Shown here one piece after another: positions 23,669 to 34,150 of a stretch of DNA of 64,000 nt. The notes beneath the pieces are model-generated. The model was not told the origin of the DNA and ran no database searches. It saw nothing but the letters and a program-made list of their open reading frames with translations. The translations under genes and the position numbers were made by a program. Origin of the DNA: Astropecten irregularis (lineage: Eukaryota > Echinodermata > Asteroidea > Paxillosida > Astropectinidae); assembly GCA_963971285.1 (NCBI GenBank), contig OZ020244.1, positions 27,342,001 through 27,406,000 on the forward strand, given 5' to 3'. Position 1 is the stretch's first letter. The number at the start of each line of letters is the position of its first letter.

Positions 23669-23803
23669 AATGGGAGACTTTTGAGACGTCGACTGAAGTC
23701 TCTTTTTGCTATCTCTGAGCATGCGCGCGCAATTGTGAGTATGTGTGCGTTGTTGTGCGCGTGCGCTGTTGACTTGAAGACCGATGCTCCAAAGTCTCCC
23801 ATT
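23669..23803. mobile_element. Palindromic MITE-like element, copy 2
   Basis: It starts AATGGGAGACTTTTGAGAC and ends CCAAAGTCTCCCATT. The centre is GCATGCGCGCGCAATTG and TGTGCGCGTGCGCTGTTGAC. The left inner arm is diverged from copies 1 and 3. It ends about 110 bases before an ERC splice acceptor. Confidence 0.8.
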
Positions 23804-23911
23804 ACAACCACACACATGTTCCTTTTCATGTCTGTAAAGTTTGCAAGATGTTGAATACAGACTCTGAAACAATCAACCAGCTTGAATCTTTGATTCTTCT
23901 TCATTTCACAG

Positions 23912-23992
23912 ACGCAGCGTCGCATCAAGTTCATCCACAACGACCTCGACAAGCCTTCCCCATCAGAACAGTCTCCCATCACACCAGAGCAA
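23912..23992 (+). CDS. ERC: ERC/ELKS/CAST-family scaffold protein, linker exon before the C-terminus
   Basis: The acceptor TTCATTTCACAG is followed by 27 codons in phase 0: TQRRIKFIHNDLDKPSPSEQ then SPITPEQ, with donor GTAAGT at 23993. Vertebrate ERC has TQNRMK... after ...LVQQLKQQ and ends this exon with ...KPSPDQ, so both the start (TQxR) and the KPSP element are conserved and the exon order is right. The region is proline- and serine-rich and leaves the coiled coil. It is six codons shorter than the vertebrate equivalent as I recall it. Because the exon ends in phase 0, it can splice to alternative last exons, as vertebrate genes do at this position. Confidence 0.88.
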
Positions 23993-24138
23993 GTAAGTAC
24001 CGGCTTCAAGCCTCACTCATTCCATCAGCTGCATCAGAATACCTTCACGGTGCATCTTTATTTAATTCATAGGTTTTACCTACTGGACTGTTTACGTGCA
24101 TGTTGGTAGGAGCGTCTTTTTGTTTATAAGGGAATTAT

Positions 24139-24511
24139 GAGCCATTTGCGAGTTAATTCTGAATAGTATCTGGTACACAGGCTTCTTTCATTGCTTCTTT
24201 CTCACCCCAGTTTGAGTTGCCCAGACTAAAGACTCGTGTTGCTCTGGCACATAATTTGGGGTAAGCTTTTGCATAGCGATATCCATCTCTAGAATTGACT
24301 GGTTCCTTTGTGCTATTCTTATCCATTATGAACAGTGCATTGGGTGAAGACATCTGTTAAGTGTTATTTAACTATAAAGCAAAAGCTTGACCGAATCATG
24401 TGCCATAGCGAACAGAGTCTTTAGTCGTGGAAATTCAAATTGGGATGTTTATTTGCAATGAAAGAAGCCTGTGTACCAGATACTATTCAGATTTAGTGCG
24501 AAAATGGCTTA
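24139..24511. mobile_element. Long palindromic (hairpin) element, copy 1
   Basis: The left arm GAGCCATTTGCGAGTTAATT, CTGAATAGTATCTGGTACAC, AGGCTTCTTTCATTGC is mirrored by the right arm GCAATGAAAGAAGCCTGTGT, ACCAGATACTATTCAG, ATTTAGTGCGAAAATGGCTT. Inner arms (AAGCTTTTGCATAGCG and GCAAAAGCTTGACC) also pair. The second copy is at 44613. No coding. Confidence 0.8.
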
Positions 24512-24740
24512 TTTGGATTGGGGGAAGCATATTGACTGGAATGTTGAGTAACTACCGGTTCTTCCTAGAAACGTGCGTGCCCACAGAGCCGGAGATACAC
24601 CGCATGGCGCTACCGCAGATTTCACTCTTGATTAGTTTATCCGCCCCATAAAATCCTTCCGATCCCATCAAACTTTTTGGGCTTGAAGCTGCCTCCGACA
24701 ATGATCGCTATTAAACCCTTGATCAAGACCCCAATCCTTC

Positions 24741-24987
24741 GGGGGCCAATTTCATAGAGCTGCTTAGCACAAAATTTGCTTAGCACAAAAATAGCTTGCC
24801 CAATAAAACAAACCACCATTGAAAATTCGATTTGATATTCATGGTCAGTGAACAACAGCCAAAGAACAATTGCAAGTGATACACAACACATGGAAATTTG
24901 GTTGTTACGGTAATCCTGTTTTTACAAAGACAGAAATGTCATGCTTAGCAAATTTTTGTGCTAAGCAGCTCTTTGAAATTGGCCCCA
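24741..24987. mobile_element. MITE-like element of the GGGGCCAATTTC family, full copy
   Basis: Left end GGGGGCCAATTTCATAGAGC then TGCTTAGCACAAAATTTGCT. Right end GTGCTAAGCAGCTCTTTGAA then ATTGGCCCC. The termini are clear inverted repeats of about 28 bp. Confidence 0.85.
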
Positions 24988-25649
24988 GGACTTTATAAGT
25001 CACAAGTGCAGATGGTATAGGCAAAGGTTGCATGATTGAATCTTTAAAAAATGCCAATAAAAAGTCTGTTTAGGATGCCTACCAGATGGGAAGTGTTTTT
25101 ATGATGCGACAGGATTCTACATCACCTCCATCCTGTGCAGTTGGTGATTTACTGCCTACTAAGTCTAGTGTGTTGCTATTACAAGGGTCCGGGAAGGGGG
25201 GATCCCGGGGCTTGCCACCACTGACAAATAAACACTGACAAACAAGAAAACTTCAAACGAAAATTTCTTTTTTTATTTCCCACTCTCTGCCAAGTGCACG
25301 CACTCTCTTCCACTCATATTGATTGAAGACACGCGGTTATGCTTCGTGACATTCATCTAGCATTTTCTGGGGTGTGGGGGTGTCAGGTTGTCTTTCGTGG
25401 CTGGGTGGGGATGTAGGAAAAGAGGAGGGCTTTGAAACAGGAAGGAAACTCAAGAATAGACCATGATATTTCAGCAAATGAGACCACACTTTCCACATCT
25501 TCTTTGGAGGCAATACCTATGCCCCAAATGTCAAATCATTTTAAATAGCTTGTTGCATTCTTTAAATTTAAATGGATGTATTTTATTTAGGTAAATTTAC
25601 CTCCACTAAACTATATGAATGAGTATTTGAAAAGTGTATGAATAATAAG

Positions 25650-25770
25650 GAAAAATGGTTGGCCTATTGGTGCGGGATTCGAACCTGTGACCCCCGGAAT
25701 ACCATTCTGGTCCGCTACCAACTGAGCTATCCAGCCCTATGTTGGCGGTGTCCGTAATAGTCAATTATTT
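25650..25770 (-). mobile_element. tRNA-derived SINE, minus strand
   Basis: Read on the - strand: A box TAGCTCAGTTGG (complement of 25718-25729), B box GGTTCGAATCC (about 25675-25685) and the GACACCGCCAACATAGGGCT lead. The 3' tail differs (CCAATAGGCCAACC in place of CAGTCAATTTTTC), so the tail is truncated or replaced. Confidence 0.78.
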
Positions 25771-26621
25771 TTGTAAAATAGAGGATCACATTTGGGAGGG
25801 TCAGGGAGCCACAAATGCCAAATGGGTAACAGAAGCAAGTTAACCATGCTAGCGTTGGAGAACCATTATTTACCTGACACTAAATTGACTTGAATACCTA
25901 GCATACCACACCCATATCCCAGTACACACATTCAGCGCACACCCGGCCCATCCATGAAGTATGGCTGTGTACATGTACCTGAACTCCAAGCATGCATTTC
26001 TTTCCACATCGTTCACAAAATAGCATTTTGGTGTCCCCTTTCATACAGCTGAATAAAGCAACTACACGTAAAATCATCCGAGTTATTAATTTTGAGGCAT
26101 TTATTACTATGATACTGAACGGTATTCCAGCACTGTGACTAAGTCCAAGTCCAATGGAGAGATTTGTGGAAATGGGTTACGCGGACACATCAATCAGCAC
26201 AGGCTCACCACAAAATGGCCTTCTGTCCTTCCACATATCACTCTGTTCTGGTTTTTTTTCCCCAGACCCCCCAAAAAATGGACCACTCGCTCCAAAATGT
26301 GAACTTTGATTTGGATTTTCCCCGGTATATTATTTATATCAGTGGGAATGTATGCTCCTTGCATGTGTGCTATGGCAGTGTGTTCCGTGTATGTACGATG
26401 TGCATGGGTAAAATGCCCATCTACTGCACGCATACAAGTACAGAGCCTGCCTCCCCAACCTGGTGAGAATAACCCTCATTACGATGTATCCATGTTGCTT
26501 CCAGCAAGTGGTTTACCAATTCCAAGCCAGGTGGATCATTGAGGAATTTTGAATTCATTGTCATTTGTGTTTTGTACTCGGATCATCAATTTATCACTAA
26601 GGCCTATATGCCACACGAGGC

Positions 26622-26759
26622 AATGGGAGACTTTTGGAGAGTCGGTCTTGAGTCAACAGCATACCCGCAAACCATGCTTGCGCAATTGTGAGCATGCGTG
26701 CGTTGTATTGTGCTCGTGCGCTTGTTGACTCAAGACCGACTCTCCAAAAGTCTCCCATT
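26622..26759. mobile_element. Palindromic MITE-like element, copy 3 (best preserved)
   Basis: AATGGGAGACTTTTGGAGAG, TCGGTCTTGAGTCAACAGC pairs almost perfectly with GTTGACTCAAGACCGACTCT, CCAAAAGTCTCCCATT. The loop has GCGCAATTGTGAGCATGCGT, and terminal arms of about 38 bp form a hairpin. Confidence 0.85.
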
Positions 26760-27607
26760 TACAGGCAACCAGTTCCAGGCAATCTCCAAGAAGAAATAAC
26801 ATCTATTTTTACATTTCCATATCTTTTTGAAAAACTACCCCCCAAAAAATGACTTTTGAACCAGCAAAGTTTTCCTGTTCATACTGTAAAATCGGTTGTC
26901 TCCAAGTTAACCTGGTCAAACTCTTGGCAAATCTCTTGAATACAGTACCTTAAAGCCAAAATCAAACCACATTTCCCCAGAAAGCTTGTTCCGTTTGAAC
27001 CTACACATGTAAAGATAAAAAAACCATGATCTTCATTTTCCGACAGCTGTACTTTTCATCAAAACTACCGGTTCAGACCTTTCTTTTCCCTGGCTCCCCA
27101 ATTTGGAAGGGATTTATTCTATTACTAATTCCCATGGTGATCTGGGAAGGCATTGAAGGGGGGAAGTTGACTGTAGAGAAGTCAGAAGGTTGTGTAAGCC
27201 CTTTCTGCTTGGGTTGACAAGTTAATTCCCTAACATGATATGTCTCTTATACCGACATCGTAGTATAATGATGATTAATGCTTCAGCCTATAGACCTGAT
27301 TGCAACGGCACATTTCATTGGTTTCTTCGCAACGTTTCATACAGTTAGTCATTTGAAAACGTCTTTCTGGTAAAAAGAAAACAAGTTGTGGTAAATGGAT
27401 TTTGTATTTGGGTCATTCCACCAGGTTGGGTTATGGGGCAAGGCCTGTGATTTGAGCACCCCTGGATTGTGCAGACATTACATACATGTAAACCATGCAT
27501 TATGCTTCATTAATAAACCAAATAGGCCTAATGACAATTTGGTTTTTCAGATAATAATCAAATCATGAATCTCAAATCATGTGCATTCTCACTGAGGCTG
27601 TGCAGGC

Positions 27608-27958
27608 CTCTGTGCCCCTGGCCATTGCCTTGGTGCCCCTGGCCATTGCCTTGGTGCCACTGGCCATTGCCTTGGTGCCTCTGATCTTTGCCTTGGTGCC
27701 CCTGGTCATTGCCTAAGTTCCCCTGGCCATTGCCTTGGTTCCTCTGGTCTTTGCCTAGGTGCCCCTGGTCTTTGCCTAGGTGCCCCTGGTCTTTGCCTTG
27801 GTGCCACTGGCCATTGCCTTGGTGCCTCTGATCTTTGCCTTGGTGCCCCTGGTCATTGCCTAAGTTCCCCTGGTCATTGCCCTGGTGCCTCTGGTCATTG
27901 CCCTGGTGCCCCTGGTCATTGCCTAGGTGCCCCTGGTCATTACCTTCTTGCCTTGCCC
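27608..27958 (+). repeat. 21-bp minisatellite, array C
   Basis: About 16 units related to TTGGTGCCCCTGGTCATTGC. This array has its own variants (CTCTGATCTTTGCC, CTAAGTTCCCCTGG), and a block of variant units appears twice (about 27636-27718 and 27794-27870). The - strand frame of GNDQGHQ heptads is an artefact. Confidence 0.9.
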
Positions 27959-28627
27959 ATCGCCTCACTGGGAGCCCCTGCTACTTTTGATGCCCTCATC
28001 CATTTCTTCAGACTTCCATCAAATGTCATGAAGGAATTTAAATTTCTCTTATTGAAAGCGCACTAAAGGGAAATCCGATTTGCCGCCTAAACAGCAAATT
28101 CCAAGCACTCTTTGTGTATTTGATTTGAAACCTTAAGGGATTCCAAACATTAACTTATAAGAGATCTCAGTCAATGTAAATCCAAAATGATCCTGACTGA
28201 GGTTGACTAGGCCATGTAGGCAGGCCCCGACACACTATTAGTCGGCATAGTACACATGCGTGCATTGCATTCCCACACTAATTTGAATGGATGGGATCTG
28301 ATATTGAACTTTGCTACCAATTCTACCGAAACATCAGTATAGCAAACAGCAGTGCCAATATAAATATCCATTGTCCCGATAGACCGTACAGGGTGGTCCC
28401 TCCGCACTACACTTGTTGTTTCTAACCCCTGTACGTGCCAAGTGTAACAGGTACTAGACTGACATCATGATGGACATACTGCGTGTGTACATTGCTGTCT
28501 TTTTGAGATGAAGCTTTTTAGAAATGGTGACATGGATGTGGATAGTTAATAGTTCGTGGCATCTTGTCTTTCATGGGATAAACTGTAAGGAGCCATTTTG
28601 ATCTGCAATTTGGAGAACATCCTGTAT

Positions 28628-29017
28628 TAAAGGTACTATCATACTTTGGTAGCGTACCGAAACAGAAATGTTCACAGATTTACCTATAACTTACAGGATA
28701 TGAAGATGGTGGTGGTAGAAGCATACATGTATACCGCTACAATTTTTCCGCCTCAAATGGTGTATTTATCCAGAAATTAATAAAAACAACAACCAAAAAT
28801 CTTTTTGATCTTCTAAAAGATCTTGATCTTTTTAAAGATCAAAAATAAAAGAGAAAACACTTAAGAAATACTATTCCTGTTTTTCACTGTTTTCTCAAAA
28901 AGTGGGCACTGTATGGGACTGGAAATTTCACAGATAACTGTTCCTGTATCTTTATTGATATTTTGGCTCATGAATATGAATTTCTTTGACAAAAACCAAA
29001 GTATGATATTACCTTAA
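28628..29017 (+). mobile_element. AAAGGTAC-family element, full length
   Basis: AAAGGTACTATCATACTTTG, CGAAACAGAAATGTTCACAG, GATCTTCTAAAAGATCTTGA, TTTCTCAAAAAGTGGGCACT, and the end CCAAAGTATGATATTACCTT. The central GATCTTN-AAGATC palindrome is duplicated. Confidence 0.85.
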
Positions 29018-29427
29018 TAAAGAGATTACTCCATTTGTAGTTTTTCAAAGAAATAAGGCTAATGAGCAGTGTAAATTTTCTCCAAACTGGGATTCTTTAA
29101 TTTGGTTGGAAAACAGAATTTCGGGGGTCAAAATTAACAGTGGTCCGCTGGCTTGGAGCCACTGATTTGAGGAGTACCGTGCACTGTCCACTGGCCTTGC
29201 GGGCCACCAAGAGACTGAAGTTAATTTCGACCCCCTGAATTTGCGACAGTTTCCATTGTTTCGGAACATGTATATCGTATACATGTATATCCCCCATGCC
29301 TACCTATCCTTGTCATTTTTTTTTTTTTGGGGGGGGGTCAACTTGGCTTACATGTAAGTCCAAGGAATGTGCCACTGGGGTTTGACTATACAGGCAGATT
29401 TAGGGAGACTCCCAAACCAAGAAGGCC

Positions 29428-29565
29428 AGGGGTCAATTTCTGCTTAAGCACAAACATTTGCTTAAGCACCAAAACCTTGGTAAATTAAATTTGTGCCAGC
29501 CAAAACTCCTTGTGAATGTTCAGCAAACAATGGCCGAATACAAGTCAAAAGTCGTTATCGTCCAT
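29428..29565. mobile_element. Partial GGGGCCAATTTC-family element (GCTTAAGCAC subtype)
   Basis: CCAGGGGTCAATTTCTGCTT, AAGCACAAACATTTGCTTAA, GCCAAAACTCCTTGTGAATG and AACAATGGCCGAATACAAGT match the left half of 49361-49620. The right half is missing. Confidence 0.65.
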
Positions 29566-29790
29566 TACCGCCATCAAACTCAGTCACATACGATATGTAA
29601 AACATGCAGCATTGCTAAGGTGGGTGGGGTTTAAGAGCAAAGACTGAATGGTCCATTACAGCCTATATGTTAACCACAAGACAATTGAGGTCCAAATTTT
29701 GTAACTGTTGCTTCTAAAATAAAATGCTGCATCACAAATTTTTATCATGTGGAAAATTCAGATGATAACTGCACAATTTGGAATTGGCAT

Positions 29791-29993
29791 TGGGGTCGAT
29801 TTCACCATCGTAAGTACGAAGGATTTACACATCGTATCCTATTGGCCTACGTAGGGCTGCAATGCATCCTAACTCCTATGACTGATGATAAGTTGCAATG
29901 AGTTTGGTAAAATCGACACCTGTAACAAAGTCTGTTTGGCGATGGATTTGGGCTTTAGCGACGATAGCAAAGCGTTAGTGAAATCAGCCCCAG
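29791..29993. mobile_element. Composite of two inverted-repeat element types
   Basis: The first part (GGGGTCGATTTCACCATCG to TTTGGTAAAATCGACACC, with ATCCTATTGGCCTACGTAGG inside) matches 58640-58772. The second part (GGCGATGGATTTGGGCTTTA to GTTAGTGAAATCAGCCCC) matches the right arm of 34151-34299. One probably inserted next to or inside the other. Confidence 0.6.
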
Positions 29994-31048
29994 TTCGCTT
30001 TGCTGAGCCAAACGTTTTGTTGCTTATACTTAAACCAGTACAGCAACTGCATAACAATTTGAACCCTCTCTGATCTCAACAGCGAACTTGTTGTTATTTA
30101 TAGACGTGACAACAAGTTGGACTCCAAATGGCTCAAAATAAACATAACATTTCAAGAACTTAAGAGATTTATCGAGGGCTCCCCCGCTGATAAATTTGGT
30201 AGAGTATGTCAGTATGTCCATAGTATTGAGAGATTGATTCACGCGCAAGTTTGTAAAATGAACTGAGTGTATGGCAGATTGATCTCGGCTGCCATTAGCG
30301 GTCGGTCGAGCCTGGGATTTCCACTGAACCAGACAAGGAACCGGATGGAATTATTAAAGGCCATATACAACGTCGGTAACAATTCAAAATAGAAATGTTC
30401 CCAGATTTATAAAATATAAAAATTGCTATTTCGTTGATTAATTCTCCCCGGTTTGCTAGTCCGATCCTCCGTGGGCTCTAAGAGCAGAATGTGTGCAGTT
30501 ACCGTTAGTCCTCCATCAGGCAGAGTATCAACTATCGCCTCACTTAAAAATTTACGGCCAGATGGCCGTTGATGGACCTGTAATTTGCTGGAGATGTCCA
30601 GCATTCCTGAAGGAATTAATAACCTTCAACATGGAGTTTGTTTCCACTCTTCCCTTGGACCTTTGCCATCCCTCACGCCATTCCTCACCGCCCCGATCCT
30701 CTCAAACAGCGATTCAATTTCAGACACTGGTGGTATCAGTTTCTACTCTTTGTTAAAAATATTTTTCCTGGGTTTAGCCCTGGGTTTAACCAAAAAGATC
30801 AAGACTGCCTAGGTCAGGCATGCAACTTTACCCCAGATCAGCTGATTTCCTCTTTTTTCACTTCACTCTTTTGCCATTGAAAAATGAAAGACACTGTACA
30901 AAGTATGGTAAAGATTGGAAATTTCTTGGGTTTTTTTAAGTGTAAGTTTTATGCCTGCTATGCTATTAAGCTGAGGATCTATTGTGTGTCTTGTATGAAA
31001 GTAGTTGAGGGCTTTTGTTGTAACATTCTTGGTTGTTTTACTCCACAG

Positions 31049-31075
31049 GATGAAGAGGACGGCATTTGGGCTTAG
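31049..31075 (+). CDS. ERC: ERC terminal exon encoding the RIM-binding C-terminus GIWA
   Basis: Behind the acceptor TTGTTTTACTCCACAG, nine codons in phase 0 read DEEDGIWA-stop. Brain-type vertebrate ERC proteins end in the same acidic run plus GIWA, and the terminal IWA is established as the ligand of the RIM PDZ domain at the presynaptic active zone. An eight-residue match would be weak alone, but it lies in the right phase, after the right exon (…KPSP…Q), and stops at the exact residue. The protein made from this exon is therefore the synaptic isoform. The exon continues into 3' UTR. Confidence 0.88.
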   Translation, partial: DEEDGIWA

Positions 31076-31225
31076 ACGCTTTTGCTTAACACTGCAGAAT
31101 CTGCTTAGCTACCGGCACAGGTGAATAACATAGATGTTAACAATGGCTGTGTACTTGCATAATTAACTCTTTGCATCAGTTACTTAAACCCTTTGATATA
31201 CCCTGGAAATGCTTCCTGAGAATGC

Positions 31226-31510
31226 TACTTCCCACCCCTCCCACTTGCCCCTCCCACTTACTGCCCCTCCCCTTTTTGCCTTTACTACTTCCTGCCCCTC
31301 CCACTTCTTGCCCTTTCGCTTCTTGCCCCTCCCACTTCTTGCCCTTTCGCTTCTTGCCCCTCCCACTTCTTGCCCTTTTGCTTCTTGCCCCTCTCACTTC
31401 TTGCCCCTCCCACTTCCTTCCCCTCCTGCTTATTGCCCCTCCTACTTTTTGTCCTTTCCACTTTCTGCCCCTCCCACTTGCCCTTCCCACTCACTGCCCC
31501 TCCCCCTTCA
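31226..31510 (+). repeat. Pyrimidine-only minisatellite in the probable 3' UTR
   Basis: Units of about 15-16 bp (TTGCCCCTCCCACTTC and TTGCCCTTTCGCTTC) combine into a 31-bp double unit, which is clear at about 31310-31385. Outside it the units become irregular. The + strand is almost wholly C+T. Long open frames on both strands result from the low complexity. Confidence 0.85.
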
Positions 31511-32294
31511 TCCATCCACAACATCACTCTTCCCCACCAGTTGCTGGTAATTCACGTCATGCAAGCTAAGCCAGGCTTCTAAGAAAGTAACCAACCTACC
31601 CCCTAGCCTGCTGCAGCAGAAGAAAAAAATTGTCTTGAACCCAAAAGTTGAGTCCTTGAGTCCAAAATAGTGCTGTTTTATCCATGATACACTATCTGGA
31701 CTGTGTGGCCACAGCTACCAGCAAGTTACATTGATAGCTTAACTGAGTCTGGTATCTGAATGTTTTATGTGGTATACAGTGTACACAGACATTAGACATG
31801 AATGGCTGTATTTGAGGATCGGTTAATGATAACTGTAGTTTGCAGTTTATTAGTTAGTGGAGAAAGAATAGCATGGATGCTGAATTTGTAATAACTTGGC
31901 CTCTTTGATGTATTTGGGTAGGATTTACATGTACGTGTTTGTTTAACTCCTTTCCATGCAGCATTGAACATGCATATTGAAGTGTTCTGAAATGTGTTTT
32001 TCGTTATGACAACATTGTATCCCTTCAACGTGTGATTGTGAAGTGACATAGCAACAGTGTCCTTAGTCGGGGGACTTCCGATGTTGAATGTGCATGTGAT
32101 ATCAGTGAAGTCAGTGTACCAGACTTGCATGCAAATGGAAGGATTATATTGATGTGGGCCCCAATGGGGTCTGGCTTGTATTCCTGTCTGTTGCACCAAA
32201 GCTGGTGCCAGTTTGACTGCTGTGTATCTCTTCCAATATTTAGGCCTAAGAGGCATAAACACCCTAATTCTTGTTACCTTGAATCGTTCTACCA

Positions 32295-32425
32295 AGGGCT
32301 GATTTCATGAAGCACTGAGATTGATCTTTAACTGTGAATCAATCCTAGTTGGACGAGGCAAAGTATGATGTCACAATACAAATCACCATGGTGATATTGA
32401 CAACCTGCCTTAAGATTATTCTTAG
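32295..32425 (+). mobile_element. Short inverted-repeat element, intact form of 14668-15150
   Basis: AGGGCTGATTTCATGAAGCA, CTGAGATTGATCTTTAACTG, GATGTCACAATACAAATCAC, CATGGTGATA and CTTAAGATTATTCTTAG. The outer right terminus (TTTCATGAAAT...CCCTG) is missing. Confidence 0.6.
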
Positions 32426-33175
32426 AACTGCTGATCTGACGGCATTTGCCAGCATTTGGAATAATTCCTACTAGAATATTTTTAAAACACAGCAGTATTT
32501 CAGCTAGACACATTGATAGTACAGTGGAACACCATGGTAAATCAGTCGTTCGTTATAGCGATTTACAAAATGATGCTTGGTATGTTTTGTACACACAAAA
32601 TTTGGGAGCCAAGGATGATTGCCCCACATAGCTGATAGTTTGGTATGAGCGGTGTTCATTATTATTACCGTTCGTTTGTTATTACCCATCAAAATCCTTC
32701 TCCACCCCACCCCCCTCCTCTCTCGTCCAATCAGATTAGATAGAATTGAGATCAAAATGCCCACAAGGTCGGTCACGCCCCTGTCTGTGTTTGTAGGTTA
32801 TGCAAGCTGGCCCCCCCGAACATAAGTGTCACATACCACGTACACTTTCACATTTACGTGCTTAAATCATTTTCCGTTGGAACATTTTACAATTTTTGTT
32901 TTACTCGGACTCCCTGAATTTGTATGGAGCCTAATTATCTGGGCTTGTTCTAGTTTGTTTGGATGAGAGAGAATTTATGGTGCGAGGAAATGGCAGTTTG
33001 TGTACACTGTTTCAAAATGTTACTTCTTGCCAACAATCTTGTCAAGTTCGTCCTCTGAACTAAACCACTGTTATAACATTTGTCGGCTGTGTATATACTA
33101 TTCCTTGGGTTGTGGAAGTCGATGAACTTTGTCTTTTGCATTTTCATGTTTTGAAAAGTATGAGTTTGTGCTGTA

Positions 33176-33181
33176 AATAAA
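33176..33181 (+). terminator. Candidate poly(A) signal AATAAA
   Basis: AATAAA lies 2.1 kb after the ERC stop codon and is followed within 60 bases by GT- and T-rich sequence. It is the clearest candidate in the expected direction, but the hexamer is common in AT-rich DNA. Confidence 0.35.
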
Positions 33182-33474
33182 ACTATAAATCTTTTGACAT
33201 GGAGGCCGAGAATTGGAACCTTAAGAATAGAATGAGCGACTTATTTCTTTCTCCTTGGCCTTCTTGGTACTTCCTAAAAGTTTGACAAAAAGGTTCCGAG
33301 CTTCCGATTCTTGCGGCTAATTCTTCTGGTACTGCTGTTTTGACTCTTCTTTGGCTTTTTTTTAGCTTCCCAAAGAGTCACACAGTGTTAAGCCCCCCCC
33401 CCCCCCCCCTCGTTCCGATCCTGTCATCCATTTATGTGTATCTTGACTTGCGTGTGCGTGTCTTCAAGTTAGTC

Positions 33475-33560
33475 TTTGAGAAAGATCCGTCAGGCCCTCA
33501 TAACTCCATGCATTATGTATTTCAGGTCATTATTATTGGTTGATGAGCAGTTTGCAGCAT
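33475..33560 (+). repeat. Dispersed repeat related to 46597-46700
   Basis: TTTGAGAAAGATCCGTCAGG, CCCTCATAACTCCATGCATT, ATGTATTTCAGGTCATT and GATGAGCAGTTTGCAGCA track 46603-46705. That copy has GCTAGGATTGAAACGCA between GATCCT and TCAGG, which is deleted here. Confidence 0.6.
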
Positions 33561-33639
33561 GCATTGACAGTATCAAATTCATAGAGTTATTAGGATATAG
33601 TAGCCATATTTTGTTGTTTTTTTTGCCCAAAATAATTTT

Positions 33640-33805
33640 CATGGCTTCTGACTGCCAAACGAACAAAGATAATTGACTATTAGGGTCACTACCATTGTAG
33701 GGCTGGATGGCTCAGTTGGTAGAGCGCCTGTACAGTATTCAGGAGGTTGCCCGTTCGAATCCCGCTCGAGTAAAATTTTTTCTTTGTTCACTTTTCAAAA
33801 TAATT
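33640..33805 (+). mobile_element. tRNA-derived SINE, full length
   Basis: Head GCTTCTGACTGCCAAACGAA, then ATTGACTATTAGGGTCAC, body GGGCTGGATGGCTCAGTTGG (A box 33708-33719), B box CGTTCGAATCC (33752-33762), and tail TTTCTTTGTTCACTTTTC. The anticodon-like stem CGCCTGTACAGTATTCAGGA is preserved, but the acceptor stem is not. Confidence 0.85.
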
Positions 33806-34150
33806 TTGATCAGAATTGAATGTTTTGGCTATTTTCTCCAGTTTGAGAAATCCTGTGGCAAAATTCCCTTGGTCCACGTAAGTTGGTGGCTTTTAAGATG
33901 CATGTATCTTCACCTGCAATGGGGATTTACTAGTACTTAGCACTATAGTGAAACCTAATCTATGACATCAATCAGGCTCCGTTTCCTGGCCCATACTGTG
34001 AAGTAATCTCCCCTCCATGCTCCTGCCAATGTTGGATTGCTGCACTGTCATTTGGACTGTTGTTACTGTAAGGGCATGTTCGTATCATACGAGGGGCTGG
34101 CTTCTGGGGCCAGTGTTAGTGCAAGCATGGAGAAATGGTGTAAGTGACCA

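Larger units (their letters stand above)
8117..23911 (+). other. ERC intron (15.8 kb)
   Basis: It begins GTAAGT and ends TTCATTTCACAG. It holds at least a dozen non-autonomous repeats, two arrays of the 21-bp minisatellite (11512-11742, 13417-13732), a hammerhead-like tail (22944-22989), a cluster of TGTGGT sites (18860-19007) and a consensus DR1 (14255). Stretches 8117-9167, 9413-10760, 12521-13416, 16304-17400, 19008-20097, 20332-21419 and 21536-22943 show nothing I can name. Repeated TCTGAACG/CGTTCAGA words at 21080-21290 hint at one more degenerate inverted-repeat element. Confidence 0.8.
23993..31048 (+). other. ERC intron (7.1 kb)
   Basis: It begins GTAAGT and ends TTGTTTTACTCCACAG. 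It holds a palindromic element (24139), a GGGGCCAATTTC-family element (24741), a minus-strand SINE (25650), palindromic copy 3 (26622), 21-bp array C (27608), an AAAGGTAC element (28628) and two further inverted-repeat elements (29428, 29791). In 24988-25649, 25771-26621, 26760-27607, 27959-28627, 29018-29427 and 29994-31048 I see no exon and nothing recognisable. Confidence 0.78.
31076..33200 (+). other. Probable ERC 3' UTR
   Basis: This runs from the GIWA stop codon to just beyond a candidate poly(A) signal at 33176. It contains a pyrimidine-rich minisatellite (31226-31510) and a short inverted-repeat element (32295-32425). The end is inferred from the AATAAA only; earlier or later sites are possible. 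Confidence 0.4.

Noticed and set aside
31171-31582. Proline- and leucine-rich open frames on both strands near 31.3 kb
   Set aside because: They follow from the low-complexity pyrimidine minisatellite in the probable 3' UTR.
33700-33775. Functional tRNA gene
   Set aside because: A and B boxes are good, but the acceptor stem does not pair and the same body with the same flanks recurs at seven places, so it is a SINE.
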